From: Saccharibacillus endophyticus | GTDB taxonomy: Bacteria > Bacillota > Bacilli > Paenibacillales > Paenibacillaceae | Reading direction: 5' to 3' | Length of the DNA: 64,000 nucleotides | Assembly: GCF_013185185.1 (NCBI RefSeq) | Contig: NZ_JAAZWE010000001.1 | Coordinates: 930,001-994,000 of the forward strand | Shown: positions 52,896 to 62,682 of the stretch, one piece after another | How positions within the stretch are numbered: the stretch's first letter is position 1 | How the letters are laid out: every line of letters starts with the position of its first letter | Program-made: the position numbers and the translations under genes | The notes under the pieces: model-generated | What the model saw: only the letters and a program-made list of their open reading frames with translations | Told to the model about the DNA's origin: nothing | Databases searched by the model: none

Positions 52896-54989
52896 TTACA
52901 ACGGGTAATGGCAAGCTGCCTCATGCCGAGCGCCGACGGTCGCAAATGCCGGCTCGACATTGCGGCATAGATCAGTCGCCATCGGGCAGCGGGTATGGAA
53001 ACGGCAGCCGGGCGGCGGATTTGTCGGAGACGGAATCTCGCCTTGAACAGAGATCGATTCAGGCGTCGCGGGCGACATGCCCGGAATCGATGACAACAGC
53101 GCCCGCGTGTAAGGGTGCGCCGGACGGCGGAATAATTCTTCGCTCGGCGCGGTCTCGACCAGCTTGCCCAGGTACATGACGCCGATCCGGTCAGAGATAT
53201 GGCGGACCACTTGCAGACCGTGCGCGATAAAGACTGAAGTCAATCCCAGCTGCTGCTGCAAATCCTGAAGCAAGTTCACGATCTGCGCTTGCACCGAGAC
53301 ATCGAGAGCGGATACGGCTTCGTCGGCCAAAATGAACTTGGGATTAACGGCAATCGCTCGGGCGATTCCGATCCGCTGCCGCTGTCCGCCCGAAAATTCA
53401 TGCGGGTAGCGATTCTGCCAGGATGCTTTCAGTCCTACCTGTTCAAGAAGCTCGCTCACCCGATCAAGTCGCTGGGCCTGATTGAGTTCGGTGTGCACGC
53501 TTAGCGGTTCAGCGATGATTTCGCCGATGCTCCAGCGCGGATCAACCGTCCCGTACGGGTCTTGGTGAATGATTTGCAGATCGCGGCGCGACTCGCGCCA
53601 ATGCGTTTTGTCTTTGATCGACAACTCGTCTCCCCGATACAACACGCGACCGCCGGTTTGCGGCTCAAGCTGAAGCAGCAATCGACCGAGCGTGGACTTG
53701 CCGCTGCCCGATTCGCCGACAAGACCGAAGGTCTCGCCTTCGGCAATCGACAGCGATACGCCGTCTACCGCGCGAAGATTGCGCTTGGCACGCCCCCAAC
53801 CGCCGCCGAGCGGATAATGTTTTTTCAGGTGTTCGGCTTGAAGGAGAGGATGCGAGCCCGAAAGGCTTTCTTCTTTGACCGGAGCTTCATGAATACTTGA
53901 TATCGATTGGCGGGAAGCTGCCGGATGAAGCATACCCGATGGCGGCGCATCAGGCACCGGCGACAAATGCCGTGCAGGCGTTAATTCCGCATGTGTCGCG
54001 GCTGCGACGGCAGCGGCTTCATCCGCGTGCCAGCAAGCAGCCGACCGGTTATTGTCCTTCTCGCTAAGCGGCGGAACGGATTCTCGGCACTTGTCCGTCG
54101 CAAAAGCGCAGCGCGGGTGGAATCGGCATCCTTCCGGCATCTCCGCAAGCCCCGGCGGCGAGCCTTCGATCGCGCGCAGTCGTTCGCCTCTTCGGCTGTC
54201 GAGCGTAGCGATCGAATTCAATAGGCCAATCGTATACGGATGACGCGGACTGCCGAGCACGTCGGTCGCCGGTCCCTGCTCGGCCACCCGTCCGGCATAC
54301 AAGACGACAATTCGATCCGCCATCTGAGCCGCTACGCCAAGATCATGCGTAATCAACAAAATGGACATATTCAGACTGCTTTTCAACTCGTTCAGCAGTT
54401 CCAATATTTGAGCCTGGATCGTGACGTCAAGAGCGGTCGTCGGCTCGTCCGCAATCAGCAGCTCGGGACCGCCGGATAAGGCCATCGCGATCATCGCCCG
54501 TTGCAGCATGCCGCCGGACAGTTCGCCCGCCACCTGCTTCATCCGCAGCTCAGGCTCGGGAATGCCGACACGGCGAAGCAGCTCGACGCCTTCTTTCCAG
54601 AACGTCGACTTCTTGCCGCGCCGGTGCGCTTGCATCGTCTCGACGATCTGGCTTCCGATGGTAAACACCGGATCGAACGCGGCCATCGGCTCCTGGAAGA
54701 TCATCGCGACACGCCGCCCCCGCAGGTCGCGCATAACGCTTTGCGGCAGTGACTCAATGGGAGTATCGCCAAGGGTAATGCTGCCGCCTGCTATGCTTCC
54801 GTTCTCGTAATCGGTCAGGCGCATGATCGCTTTGGAAGCGATGGTCTTGCCGCTGCCCGATTCGCCAACGAGACAGACGGTCTCACCGGGGGCAATGTCG
54901 AATGAAATTTCCGATACCGCCGTGAGTATGCCCCTCGGCGTATGCACGTCGATCGTCAGGTCTTTGACTTCAAGCAGTGGCTGTGTCAT
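52896..54989 (-). CDS. Peptide-type ABC transporter ATPase, DppD and DppF fused
   Basis: A 697-residue fusion of two ATPases. The N-half has Walker A GESGSGKT (about 42-49), [10 protein letters not shown] and [12 protein letters not shown]; the C-half has Walker [10 protein letters not shown] at about 420, [10 protein letters not shown] and [12 protein letters not shown], in which the usual DEP is DEA. Each half ends with the Cys-rich oligopeptide domain ([28 protein letters not shown]). The ATG at 54989 has AAAGGAG upstream. It follows dppC by 52 bp. Confidence 0.93.
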   Translation of the reverse strand: MTQPLLEVKDLTIDVHTPRGILTAVSEISFDIAPGETVCLVGESGSGKTIASKAIMRLTDYENGSIAGGSITLGDTPIESLPQSVMRDLRGRRVAMIFQEPMAAFDPVFTIGSQIVETMQAHRRGKKSTFWKEGVELLRRVGIPEPELRMKQVAGELSGGMLQRAMIAMALSGGPELLIADEPTTALDVTIQAQILELLNELKSSLNMSILLITHDLGVAAQMADRIVVLYAGRVAEQGPATDVLGSPRHPYTIGLLNSIATLDSRRGERLRAIEGSPPGLAEMPEGCRFHPRCAFATDKCRESVPPLSEKDNNRSAACWHADEAAAVAAATHAELTPARHLSPVPDAPPSGMLHPAASRQSISSIHEAPVKEESLSGSHPLLQAEHLKKHYPLGGGWGRAKRNLRAVDGVSLSIAEGETFGLVGESGSGKSTLGRLLLQLEPQTGGRVLYRGDELSIKDKTHWRESRRDLQIIHQDPYGTVDPRWSIGEIIAEPLSVHTELNQAQRLDRVSELLEQVGLKASWQNRYPHEFSGGQRQRIGIARAIAVNPKFILADEAVSALDVSVQAQIVNLLQDLQQQLGLTSVFIAHGLQVVRHISDRIGVMYLGKLVETAPSEELFRRPAHPYTRALLSSIPGMSPATPESISVQGEIPSPTNPPPGCRFHTRCPMATDLCRNVEPAFATVGARHEAACHYPL

Positions 54990-55041
54990 GCTGCGAAATC
55001 TCCTTTCTGTATGACGCTTTTCTTTGACGACGGATTTCTTC

Positions 55042-55959
55042 TCACGTCCGTCCTTTGCGTTTCGGATCGACGGCATCGCGCCAGCGGTCGCCGATCAGAT
55101 TGATAGACAAAACGAACAACGTGATCGCTAAGCCCGGGAATGTGCAGATCCACCAGGCCACGGTCAGATAGCCGCGTCCCTGCGACAGCAGCGCTCCCCA
55201 ATCCGGAATTTCTTTCAATACGCCGAGTCCGAGGAAGCTCAGTCCCGCTCCGGCCAAAATCGACGAACCCAGACCCAATGTCGCCATAACGAGCAGCGGC
55301 GCGGCCGAGTTGGGAAGGACATGCTTGGTCAGGATAAACGACGGCTTGGCTCCGATCGCGCGGGAGGCGAATACGTAACCCCTTCCGCGAATGGCCATGA
55401 TCTGCCCTCTCATCACCCGCGCATACCCCGGTACGGAAGAGATCGCGATCGCCAGTACGATATTGCGCAAGCCCGGTCCCAATGCCGCGGCGATCGTCAG
55501 TGCAAGCAGAATGCCCGGCACGGTCAGCAGCACGTCCATCACGCGCATGATGACGGTGTCCAGCTTGCCGCCGACATAACCCGCGATAGAGCCGAGCGCT
55601 GCGCCGATCAACACGCCGACAATGACCGAGCTGGCTCCGATGAGCAGTGAATCCTTTGTCCCGTGAACGATCAGGCTGAACACGTCCCGACCGAAATAAT
55701 CGGTGCCGAACAGGTGAGCCGCCGAAGGCGCCTGCAAGATCGCGGCCGTGTTCATGTCGGTCGGCGAATACGGGGCAATCCAGGACGGGAACAATGCGCA
55801 CAAGACGAGGAACACGATCGCGATCCCGGCCAGACCGATCGGAATGTCGGATGAAGCCAAGCGCAGTCTTTTTCCGCTTCTGATCGCATTTTCCGCTTGA
55901 CCCAAGCCTGTACGTCCCCGCCATGCGCCGCGTCTTGCCGCTCCTGCCGAAGTCTTCAT
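55042..55959 (-). CDS. Peptide-type ABC transporter permease (DppC)
   Basis: A 305-residue permease. HLFGTDYFGRDVFSLIVHG and the EAA-type loop YVFASRAIGAKPSFILTKHVLPN are typical. The ATG at 55959 overlaps the dppB stop by four bases and follows AAAGGGGCG. A longer open frame to 56409 is only overlap with dppB. The N-terminal tail of about 38 Arg/Gly-rich residues is longer than usual. Confidence 0.92.
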   Translation of the reverse strand: MKTSAGAARRGAWRGRTGLGQAENAIRSGKRLRLASSDIPIGLAGIAIVFLVLCALFPSWIAPYSPTDMNTAAILQAPSAAHLFGTDYFGRDVFSLIVHGTKDSLLIGASSVIVGVLIGAALGSIAGYVGGKLDTVIMRVMDVLLTVPGILLALTIAAALGPGLRNIVLAIAISSVPGYARVMRGQIMAIRGRGYVFASRAIGAKPSFILTKHVLPNSAAPLLVMATLGLGSSILAGAGLSFLGLGVLKEIPDWGALLSQGRGYLTVAWWICTFPGLAITLFVLSINLIGDRWRDAVDPKRKGRT

Positions 55960-56891
55960 GTTCTCGCCCCTTTCCGTCTGATTCTCGGATCGATCGCCGC
56001 ATACGACAGATCGACCAGCAGATTGATGCCTACATACACGATTGCGGTGAAAAAGACGATGCCCTGCACGACCGGAAGGTCTTTGGCCATGATCGCATCG
56101 GCCAGAATCCGTCCGATGCCTTGCCGGGAAAAGACCGTCTCGATGATGACCGTTCCCGCCAACATGTCGCCGATCTGCATGCCGATCAAAGTAACGGCCG
56201 GGATCAGCGCGTTGCGCAGCACATGCTTGATCTGAATCAGTCGTTCGCGCAGCCCTTTGGCCCGAAGCGTCGTGACGAACGGCTCGTTCAGCACGTCGAG
56301 CATACTGCCGCGCACCATCCGCACGATGGAACCCGCTCCGACAAAACCTAACGCAAGCGCAGGCAGAATCAACGTTTCGAAGCCGTCCGATCCCATCGCG
56401 GGCAGCCATTTTAGCTGAACCGAGAAAATCAATATCAGCAGAATGCCCGACCAGAACGTCGGCATCGAGATGCCGAACAGTCCGACGATGCGGGCCGACA
56501 GGTCAATGATGCCGCCTTTGCGCACGGCAGACAGCACGCCCAGCGTAACGCCGACGACGATCGCGACCAGAGCGCTGGCCGCCGTCAGCAGAAGCGTCGA
56601 AGGAACTTGATGCAGAATCTTCGGCAGGACCGGTTCGGAGCCGACCAGCGAACGTCCGAAATCTCCCGTCAGCATATCGCCGAAGTACGCAAGCAGCCGT
56701 TCATGGAACGGTCGGTTCAGCCCTAACTGCTCCCGCAGATTTTCGATTACTTCGGGACTCACGGTCGTCGGGTCGACCATCGAGAGCACCGGATCGCCGG
56801 GCAGCAGGTAGAAGATGCAGAATACGAGCGCCAACGATCCGACGATCACGAGAAGCGAGCTGAATAACCGGGAGCCGATTGCCTGGAGCAT
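55956..56891 (-). CDS. Peptide-type ABC transporter permease (DppB)
   Basis: A 311-residue permease. The N-terminal IGSRLFSSLLVIVGSLALVF, LLPGDPVLSMVDP, and loop EPFVTTLRAKGLRERLIQIKHVLRNA match DppB. AAAGGAGG precedes the ATG. It lies 36 bp after the binding-protein gene and is coupled to dppC. Confidence 0.93.
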   Translation of the reverse strand: MLQAIGSRLFSSLLVIVGSLALVFCIFYLLPGDPVLSMVDPTTVSPEVIENLREQLGLNRPFHERLLAYFGDMLTGDFGRSLVGSEPVLPKILHQVPSTLLLTAASALVAIVVGVTLGVLSAVRKGGIIDLSARIVGLFGISMPTFWSGILLILIFSVQLKWLPAMGSDGFETLILPALALGFVGAGSIVRMVRGSMLDVLNEPFVTTLRAKGLRERLIQIKHVLRNALIPAVTLIGMQIGDMLAGTVIIETVFSRQGIGRILADAIMAKDLPVVQGIVFFTAIVYVGINLLVDLSYAAIDPRIRRKGART

Positions 56892-56927
56892 GACGATTGC
56901 CTCCTTTCGTTTCCTTTTCGAGTAAGC

Positions 56928-58583
56928 TTATTTGCTCAAATACACGTCGTTGAAGATCGGGTAGCCGAACGGATCGAAGGTCAGACCCTGTACCGATTTT
57001 GCGGCGGCAACCGTGTACGGGAAAACGTAGATCGGCAGAATGAGCGCTTGGTCGCTGATGTACCGCTGCACTTTTTTATATAACTCTGTCCGCTTGGCCT
57101 CATCCTTCTCGACGCCCGCTTCTTCCAGCCACTTGTCCACTTCGGGATCGGACAATCCGTTCAGGGTGCGGCGTTCGCTTTCTTTGGTCGAGTGATAGAA
57201 AGCGGACAGCGCGTTCGGATCGGAGTTGACTTGGCTGTTGCCGTACAGATCGTAATCCCAGTTCTGATACACGGCGGTCGCGATATCCTGCGTGATTTCG
57301 ACTTCCGTTTCGACGCCGATCGCTTTGAGCTGTTCGCGGATCATGGCGGCGATATCGTTGCGTTTCTCGCGGTTCGGCGAACCGTCGACGTAGTGGAGCG
57401 TCAATCGTTGGCCTTCTTTTTCACGAATGCCGTCCGCGCCTTTCACCCAACCCAACTCATCGAGCAGCGCGTTGGCTTTTTCCAGATTCGGGGCGATTTT
57501 TCCTTCCAGCGATTCGTCGTAACCCAGGATGCCCGGCGTCAGCGACGACCAAGCGCGTTCATACGTGCCCAAATAGAGCGTTTTGACGATCGTATCGACA
57601 TCAACGGCCGACTGCACGGCTTGACGGGCTTTCAGCTCGTCCCAAGGCTTTTTCTCAAGGTTGAAAAAGAGCGTGTACGGCAGGCCGATCGTGTTCGTTT
57701 TGAATAGTTGAGCGTTCGGATCACTTTCCAAGGCTACGATATTTTGAGGCGGGACGGTCTCCGCGGCCAACACTTGTCCGCTCTGAACGCCGCCGATCCG
57801 CGTCGCTTCCTCAGGCACGATCTTGAACGTCAAACGGTCGAGATAAGCGGCTCCGGTATTTTTCGCTTCACCGCTGCCCCAAGCGTAGTCCGGGTTGCGT
57901 TCCAGCACGATCTCTGCGTTTTCCGACCAGCTCAGGAATTTGAACGGCCCCGTTCCGATCGGATTTTTGCCGAAATCTTCGCCTTTTTCTTTGGCCGCCG
58001 TAGGGGATACTATGCTCAACATGCCTTGGCTCAAGTTGCCGAGGAACGCCTGCGACGCCGTTTCCAGATTCAGCTTGATCGTATATTCATCCACGACCTC
58101 CGAAGATTTGTAGGGACGAAGCAGCGCAAGCGCATTGGCCGCCTTCGTCTCCGGGTCAATGATGCTGTCGAAGTTGTATTTGACCGCTTCCGCATTGAAC
58201 GGCGTGCCGTCTTGGAATTTGACGCCTTCTTTCAGTTTGAGCGTATAGCTCAAGCCGTCGTCCGATTGTTCCCACTCCGTCGCCAGCGACGGGCCGAGCG
58301 AACCGTCCGCGTTGCGTACGAGCAGCGTGTCGTACAAAGCGCCGAATACCCGAACCGACACGGCCAAGCCGCTTCGGCGAGGGTCCAGCGTATCCGGCGA
58401 AGTGGCCAGCGCATATGTAAACTCTCCGCCCTGCACGGGTGCGGAAGCTGTTGCAGTGCCGCTTCCGGATGCCGCTTGAGCTGTTGCCGCGCTGTTCGAT
58501 GACGAGCCGCAGCCCGCCAACACCGTCGTTAATGCGAGCGCGAATGCTCCGAATGCGTAAGCAGGTTTGAATCTTCTTTTCAT
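56928..58583 (-). CDS. Peptide-type ABC solute-binding lipoprotein (family 5)
   Basis: A 551-residue lipoprotein with lipobox VLAGC (Cys25) and a Ser/Ala/Thr-rich linker to about residue 50. The mature domain starts GGEFTYALATSPDTLDPRRS, characteristic of family 5. AAAGGGGG precedes the ATG. It is the second gene of the operon, after the NtaA-type monooxygenase, with a hairpin between. The monooxygenases suggest that the ligand is a small organosulfur, sulfonate or amine compound rather than a peptide. Confidence 0.92.
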   Translation of the reverse strand: MKRRFKPAYAFGAFALALTTVLAGCGSSSNSAATAQAASGSGTATASAPVQGGEFTYALATSPDTLDPRRSGLAVSVRVFGALYDTLLVRNADGSLGPSLATEWEQSDDGLSYTLKLKEGVKFQDGTPFNAEAVKYNFDSIIDPETKAANALALLRPYKSSEVVDEYTIKLNLETASQAFLGNLSQGMLSIVSPTAAKEKGEDFGKNPIGTGPFKFLSWSENAEIVLERNPDYAWGSGEAKNTGAAYLDRLTFKIVPEEATRIGGVQSGQVLAAETVPPQNIVALESDPNAQLFKTNTIGLPYTLFFNLEKKPWDELKARQAVQSAVDVDTIVKTLYLGTYERAWSSLTPGILGYDESLEGKIAPNLEKANALLDELGWVKGADGIREKEGQRLTLHYVDGSPNREKRNDIAAMIREQLKAIGVETEVEITQDIATAVYQNWDYDLYGNSQVNSDPNALSAFYHSTKESERRTLNGLSDPEVDKWLEEAGVEKDEAKRTELYKKVQRYISDQALILPIYVFPYTVAAAKSVQGLTFDPFGYPIFNDVYLSK

Positions 58584-58683
58584 CGAAAAACCCCCTTTTA
58601 ATGGTTCGCTTCATCTTCAACCCCTCCGGGCAAGAAGATGAAGCACACCCGCGATAAGCGATAAGTTTTTAAGCAATAAATTT

Positions 58684-58716
58684 TTAAGAAAGACCCGAAG
58701 CGGATTTCCGCTCCGG
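58684..58716 (-). terminator. Attenuator/terminator between monooxygenase and binding protein genes
   Basis: On the minus strand CCGGAGCGG pairs with CCGCTTCGG around AAAT and is followed by GTCTTTCTT. It begins 26 bp after the monooxygenase stop, so either the operon is partly split here or the downstream genes are read through it. Confidence 0.6.
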
Positions 58717-58741
58717 CCTTCGTTATTTTACGGAATTGCAA

Positions 58742-60109
58742 TCAGTTAGCCGTCGCGCTTTCGACCGAATTGGCAGTCGAAGATTGTCCACGACGCTGTG
58801 ACGTATACCGGTTTTCCGGAATCGGCACGCCCAGGTTGCCGCGTAGCGTATCGGTTTCGTAATCAAGGCGATACAGTCCGCGTTCTTGCAGAATCGGCAC
58901 CACTTGATCGACGAAATTGCGCAGTCCGCTCGGAATGTCCGTATGGATAATGAAACCGTCCGCGCCTTCCGCTTCAAACCATTCTTGGATACGATCCGCT
59001 ACATCTTCCGCCGTACCGATAAAGGTTGTTTTCGGCGTTGCCGAGCGAAGAGCCACTTGACGCAATGTCAGTCCTTGTTCTTTGGCATCGCGCTTGATCT
59101 TGTCCGTGCCGCTCTTGAACGCGTTACTGCCGAGATCGCCGAGATCCGGGAATGCTTCGTCCAACGGGTATTGGGAGAAGTCGTGGTGATCGAAGAAGCG
59201 GCCGAGGTACTCCAGCGCCTTTTCGATCGTGACCAGCGAAGCGATCTCTTCATAACGGGCTTCGGCTTCTTCGCGGGTACGGCCCACGATCGGATTGATA
59301 CCCGGCAGAATCGCGACGTCTTGCGGCTGACGGCCGTTGGCTGCGGCGCGCTGCTTCACGTCTTTATAAAAGGCCTGTGCGTCTTCAAGATGCTCATGTC
59401 CGGTGAATACGGCATCCGCGGAGCGAGCCGCCAAGCTCTTGCCGTCTTCGGACGAACCCGCTTGGAACACGACCGGTTGTCCTTGCGGCGAACGGTCGAT
59501 ATTCAGAGGACCTTCAACGGAGAAGTATTCGCCTTTGTGATCCAGACGGTGCAGCTTCTCCGGATCGAAGAAGACGCCCGATTCCTTGTCGCGTACGAAC
59601 GCATCGTCTTCCCACGAATCCCACAGGCCGCGAACGACTTCCAGATGCTCTTCGGCAATCTTGTAACGGTCGGCGTGCGCCGGATGGTTACGGATGTTGT
59701 GGTTGCGTGCCGTGCCTTCGAGCGGTGAAGTAACGACGTTCCAACCTGCACGTCCGCCGCTGATCTTGTCGAGCGACGCGAATTGACGGGCAACCGTGAA
59801 AGGTTCGCTATATGAGGTAGAGAGCGTTCCGACCAAACCGATCTTGCTGGTCACGGCAGCGAGCGCGGACAAAATGGTCAGCGGCTCGAAACGGTTCAGG
59901 AAGTGAGGAATCGACTTTTCGTTGATATAAAGACCGTCGGCGATAAACAGCAAATCGAACTTGCCTTCTTCTGCGGTCTGCGCCTGACGTTTGTAGAAAT
60001 CGAAATTGACGCTGGCGTCGCTCAGGACTTCCGGGTGTCTCCAACCTGTCACGCTTCCGCCTACTCCGTGAATAATTGCACCGAATTTCAAGCTCCGTGT
60101 ATTCGTCAT
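58742..60109 (-). CDS. NtaA/DmoA-family FMN-dependent monooxygenase
   Basis: A 455-residue luciferase-fold monooxygenase. [20 protein letters not shown] at the N-terminus, [13 protein letters not shown], and [20 protein letters not shown] are diagnostic for the NtaA/SnaA/DszA/DmoA group, which uses FMNH2 and oxygen to oxidise nitrilotriacetate, sulfides or sulfones. The ATG at 60109 follows GGCGGAGAG; upstream frame to 60235 has no site and crosses the promoter. It is the first gene of the operon, with a promoter and LysR-type box directly upstream. Confidence 0.92.
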   Translation of the reverse strand: MTNTRSLKFGAIIHGVGGSVTGWRHPEVLSDASVNFDFYKRQAQTAEEGKFDLLFIADGLYINEKSIPHFLNRFEPLTILSALAAVTSKIGLVGTLSTSYSEPFTVARQFASLDKISGGRAGWNVVTSPLEGTARNHNIRNHPAHADRYKIAEEHLEVVRGLWDSWEDDAFVRDKESGVFFDPEKLHRLDHKGEYFSVEGPLNIDRSPQGQPVVFQAGSSEDGKSLAARSADAVFTGHEHLEDAQAFYKDVKQRAAANGRQPQDVAILPGINPIVGRTREEAEARYEEIASLVTIEKALEYLGRFFDHHDFSQYPLDEAFPDLGDLGSNAFKSGTDKIKRDAKEQGLTLRQVALRSATPKTTFIGTAEDVADRIQEWFEAEGADGFIIHTDIPSGLRNFVDQVVPILQERGLYRLDYETDTLRGNLGVPIPENRYTSQRRGQSSTANSVESATAN

Positions 60110-60186
60110 TCTCTCTCCGCCTCTCTTTTTCTCAAAATGAATTCTTTTAATTCCGATGGTTTTTGTATGCTTTCGGGTTGAGAAGA

Positions 60187-60216
60187 AGCTTACCACTCTC
60201 CCGGTTAAAGGGTCAA
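60187..60216 (-). promoter_or_regulatory. Promoter of the monooxygenase/ABC operon
   Basis: On the minus strand TTGACC (60211-60216) and TAAGCT (60187-60192) are 18 bases apart. The -10 is weak, which fits a promoter that needs an activator; a LysR-type box lies immediately upstream. Confidence 0.55.
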
Positions 60217-60227
60217 TCGTTTGGTTT

Positions 60228-60245
60228 ATAGACATTTTCTATACG
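60228..60245. promoter_or_regulatory. LysR-type box upstream of the monooxygenase operon promoter
   Basis: ATAGACATTTTCTATACG carries the dyad ATAG-N7-CTAT, 11 bp upstream of the -35, i.e. centred near -55, the usual activation position. It differs at one of 18 bases from the site near lysR (40063-40080). An overlapping dyad CTATACGCTTATAG follows. Confidence 0.6.
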
Positions 60246-60320
60246 CTTATAGAAGAAAATGATGTGACGTTTATCGTTGCGGAAAAATATAGAAACAAGT
60301 TGTCGAGAGAGTCGTTTTGG

Positions 60321-60478
60321 TGCGGGAAGCGAGAAGACTGCGAGAGAAATTCGTTCCGGTCGCGTGTTGAAATCGGGAAAACAGATTGAATTTTTAGTGG
60401 AATTTTCCCGATTTCAAAGGCGAACACTTTCGTTCCTACACTGAATTTCTCTCTCCGTCTTCTCGCTTCCAGTTACGG
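60321..60478 (+). repeat. Interspersed palindromic repeat, copy F
   Basis: Outer arms GGGAAGCGAGAAGACTG and GTCTTCTCGCTTCC, then GAGAGAAATTCGTTCCGG and CACTGAATTTCTCTC, then the central stem GAAATCGGGAAAA with TTTTCCCGATTTC. Its right flank is nearly identical to that of copy E over about 39 bases. Confidence 0.9.
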
Positions 60479-60581
60479 TAGGCTTGATCGGCACATTGTG
60501 GCTTTCTGCGAAAGCTTTTAATTCAATGATTTTTTTGATTTCTTCTATCTTCCGGCTAAGTTAGACTTTTTCAACATGTTA

Positions 60582-60635
60582 AGAAACCTGCTGTCTTCTA
60601 TAAGTCGGAGCTTAGAAGACAGCAGGTTTCTATGG
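60582..60635. terminator. Perfect 19-bp hairpin after ubiD
   Basis: Arms 60582-60600 and 60613-60631 (AGAAACCTGCTGTCTTCTA and its complement) are perfect with a 12-base loop. A T7 tract follows two to six bases later on the plus strand only; on the minus strand, where ubiD lies, it is followed by TAACATG. It is likely to end ubiD transcription less efficiently or act as an mRNA 3' barrier. Confidence 0.65.
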
Positions 60636-60754
60636 GTTTTTTTCGATTAATTTACTTCACAAGAGCAGTATTTCCCTACATTTAAAAACTGCTATTGCGA
60701 TTAGCGTATTTCGGAAGATCGGCATCTTCTTTCACTTTGAAAAAGCTAGTCATA

Positions 60755-62596
60755 TTATCGCTTCGCGCGAAGGATGCCCAGGCTGCCGCTCGGAGCGAAC
60801 AATCGCTCGGTGTGCGCGGTCACTTCCGGGTCCTGAACAAGCGGCGGAGCTTGGTGCGGTTTGATGCGTGCGTCAATGATGACGTTGTCGCAGCCCCAAT
60901 GCTTGTGCTTGTGCGTCGCCCCGACGCCGTGGATATCGTGCGACGGGTTGCTGCGGGTAAAGCCTGCCCACAGGAAGTTGTCGAAGGAAGCGCCCATGAA
61001 CTCGGTATCGTCGCAGAGGACGATCATCGGGCAATCTTGGAGCGGCCCTTGCGCTTCGATCGCTTTTGCGAGAGTTTCCATTTCCGTTTCGACCGAATCG
61101 TAGTCGGTGAAAGCCGGTGCCTGAAGCAGCGCCACGCCGGGCATGGCCATTACCGGTTTGCCGAAGCCTTTCGGCAGGTAGTCCAATGCGGCAGGAACCT
61201 CTGCAGCCAGTTTGCGGATCGGCTTGCCTACAGCGGCGAAAATCACTTTGCTCCCGCTGTTCAGTCCCGTACCCGAATAATCCAGCGTGTCGATTGTCGT
61301 ATTGGTCTGGAAATGCAAGTCGCGCCGTAAATCGATCCGTTCCAGAATATGCGCGAACAGGGCTTGAATATCATGCGCATTTACCGGAACGTCGTCCTCG
61401 GCCGTAATGAACAGATACTTGGCAAGACTGAGCTGACCCGTGCCCAAAATCCGGTTGGCAATGGTCAAAATTTCCGCGGGACGCTTGACCGGTTGGTAAG
61501 GCGTATAACGTTCGCTGCCTACGGCCAAAAGCAGCGGATGCACGCCTGCGGCGTCAACCGCATGTACTTCCTTCACGCCCGGAATCTCCTGCTTGACCGC
61601 GCCGCCCGTCAGTTCGTGGATCAGCGCGCCGAACGCCGTATCCTCCTGAGGAGGACGGCCGACGACCGTGAACGGGTAAACGGCATTTTTTTTCGCATAG
61701 ACTTTATGCACGCGCATCATCGGGAATTCATGCACCAAGCTGTAATAGCCGAGGTGGTCGCCGAAAGGCCCTTCCGGCTTGGTCTCGTCGGGATAAATCT
61801 CGCCCGTGATGACGAAATCGGCGTCATGGCTGACGCAATAGCCGTCCACGTAGCTGTAACGGAAATGTCGACCCGACAGCAAGCCGGCGAAAGTCAGCTC
61901 GCTGAGTCCTTCGGGCAGCGGCATGACGGCAGACAACGTGTGCGCCGGAGGACCGCCGATAAAGCAGCTGACTTTGAGCGGCTGTCCTCGTTTGGCGGCC
62001 TTCGATTGATGGACGCCGATGCCTCGATGGATCTGGTAATGCACGCCGATCTCCCGGTCCTGCTCGTAGTCGTTGCCGCTGAGTTGAATCCGGTACATGC
62101 CCAAGTTGGCGTTCATCACGCCCGGCTTGTCGGGATCTTCGCTATATACCTGAGGCAGCGTGACGAACGCACCTCCGTCGTTCGGCCAGCTTTTGATCAT
62201 CGGCAGATCGGAAATGCGGACTTCTTCGAAATCGGCCGGAAGGCCGCTCTTTTTGATCGGCAGCGCTTTGCGCGCGGCAAAACCGGTTCCCGCGTAGCGA
62301 TGAGGTTGCTTCAGCGCTTTCATCGGCTCGTTGCGCAGAGCGATGACTTCCTGCGTTGATTCCCAAGTATCGCGGAAGATGTATTTGCTGCGCTCAATCG
62401 TGCCGAACAAGTTGGAAACGGCGCCGTATTTCGAGCCTTTTACGTTTTCGAAAAACAAAGCGGGGCCGCCCGATTCGAACGCTCTCAAGTGGATGGCGGC
62501 CATCTCCAGATTCGGGTCGACCTCTTCCGTGATGCGGATCAAGTGTCCGGCGTTTTCAAGATCGGTGATGCATTCTTGCATGCTGCGATATGTCAT
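60755..62596 (-). CDS. UbiD-family decarboxylase (prenylated-FMN type)
   Basis: A 613-residue enzyme of the UbiD family, which uses prenylated FMN to decarboxylate aromatic or alpha,beta-unsaturated acids reversibly. Recognisable blocks are ALFFENVKGSKYGAVSNLFG near the N-terminus, the cofactor and metal region around LGMYRIQLSGNDYEQDREIG, and EGPFGDHLGYYS with the acidic catalytic residues. AGGAG lies about ten bases before the ATG. No UbiX flavin prenyltransferase is encoded nearby, so the cofactor must come from elsewhere. A divergent AraC regulator starts 293 bp away and may control it. Confidence 0.9.
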   Translation of the reverse strand: MTYRSMQECITDLENAGHLIRITEEVDPNLEMAAIHLRAFESGGPALFFENVKGSKYGAVSNLFGTIERSKYIFRDTWESTQEVIALRNEPMKALKQPHRYAGTGFAARKALPIKKSGLPADFEEVRISDLPMIKSWPNDGGAFVTLPQVYSEDPDKPGVMNANLGMYRIQLSGNDYEQDREIGVHYQIHRGIGVHQSKAAKRGQPLKVSCFIGGPPAHTLSAVMPLPEGLSELTFAGLLSGRHFRYSYVDGYCVSHDADFVITGEIYPDETKPEGPFGDHLGYYSLVHEFPMMRVHKVYAKKNAVYPFTVVGRPPQEDTAFGALIHELTGGAVKQEIPGVKEVHAVDAAGVHPLLLAVGSERYTPYQPVKRPAEILTIANRILGTGQLSLAKYLFITAEDDVPVNAHDIQALFAHILERIDLRRDLHFQTNTTIDTLDYSGTGLNSGSKVIFAAVGKPIRKLAAEVPAALDYLPKGFGKPVMAMPGVALLQAPAFTDYDSVETEMETLAKAIEAQGPLQDCPMIVLCDDTEFMGASFDNFLWAGFTRSNPSHDIHGVGATHKHKHWGCDNVIIDARIKPHQAPPLVQDPEVTAHTERLFAPSGSLGILRAKR

Positions 62597-62682
62597 GGAT
62601 ATAAGGCTCCTATTCGGGAATATCGTGATGGTTTTATTTTACCTTACCCCGGAGTTGGATGCCAAATTCTTGCGCGGGTGGT

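Noticed and set aside
60110..60330. Possible S-box (SAM) riboswitch or T-box ahead of the monooxygenase operon
   Set aside because: No S-box or T-box consensus segments seen; promoter plus LysR-type box explains the region better.
61349..62359. 336-codon plus-strand frame opposite ubiD
   Set aside because: Shadow of the UbiD gene, no start signal, no recognisable motif.
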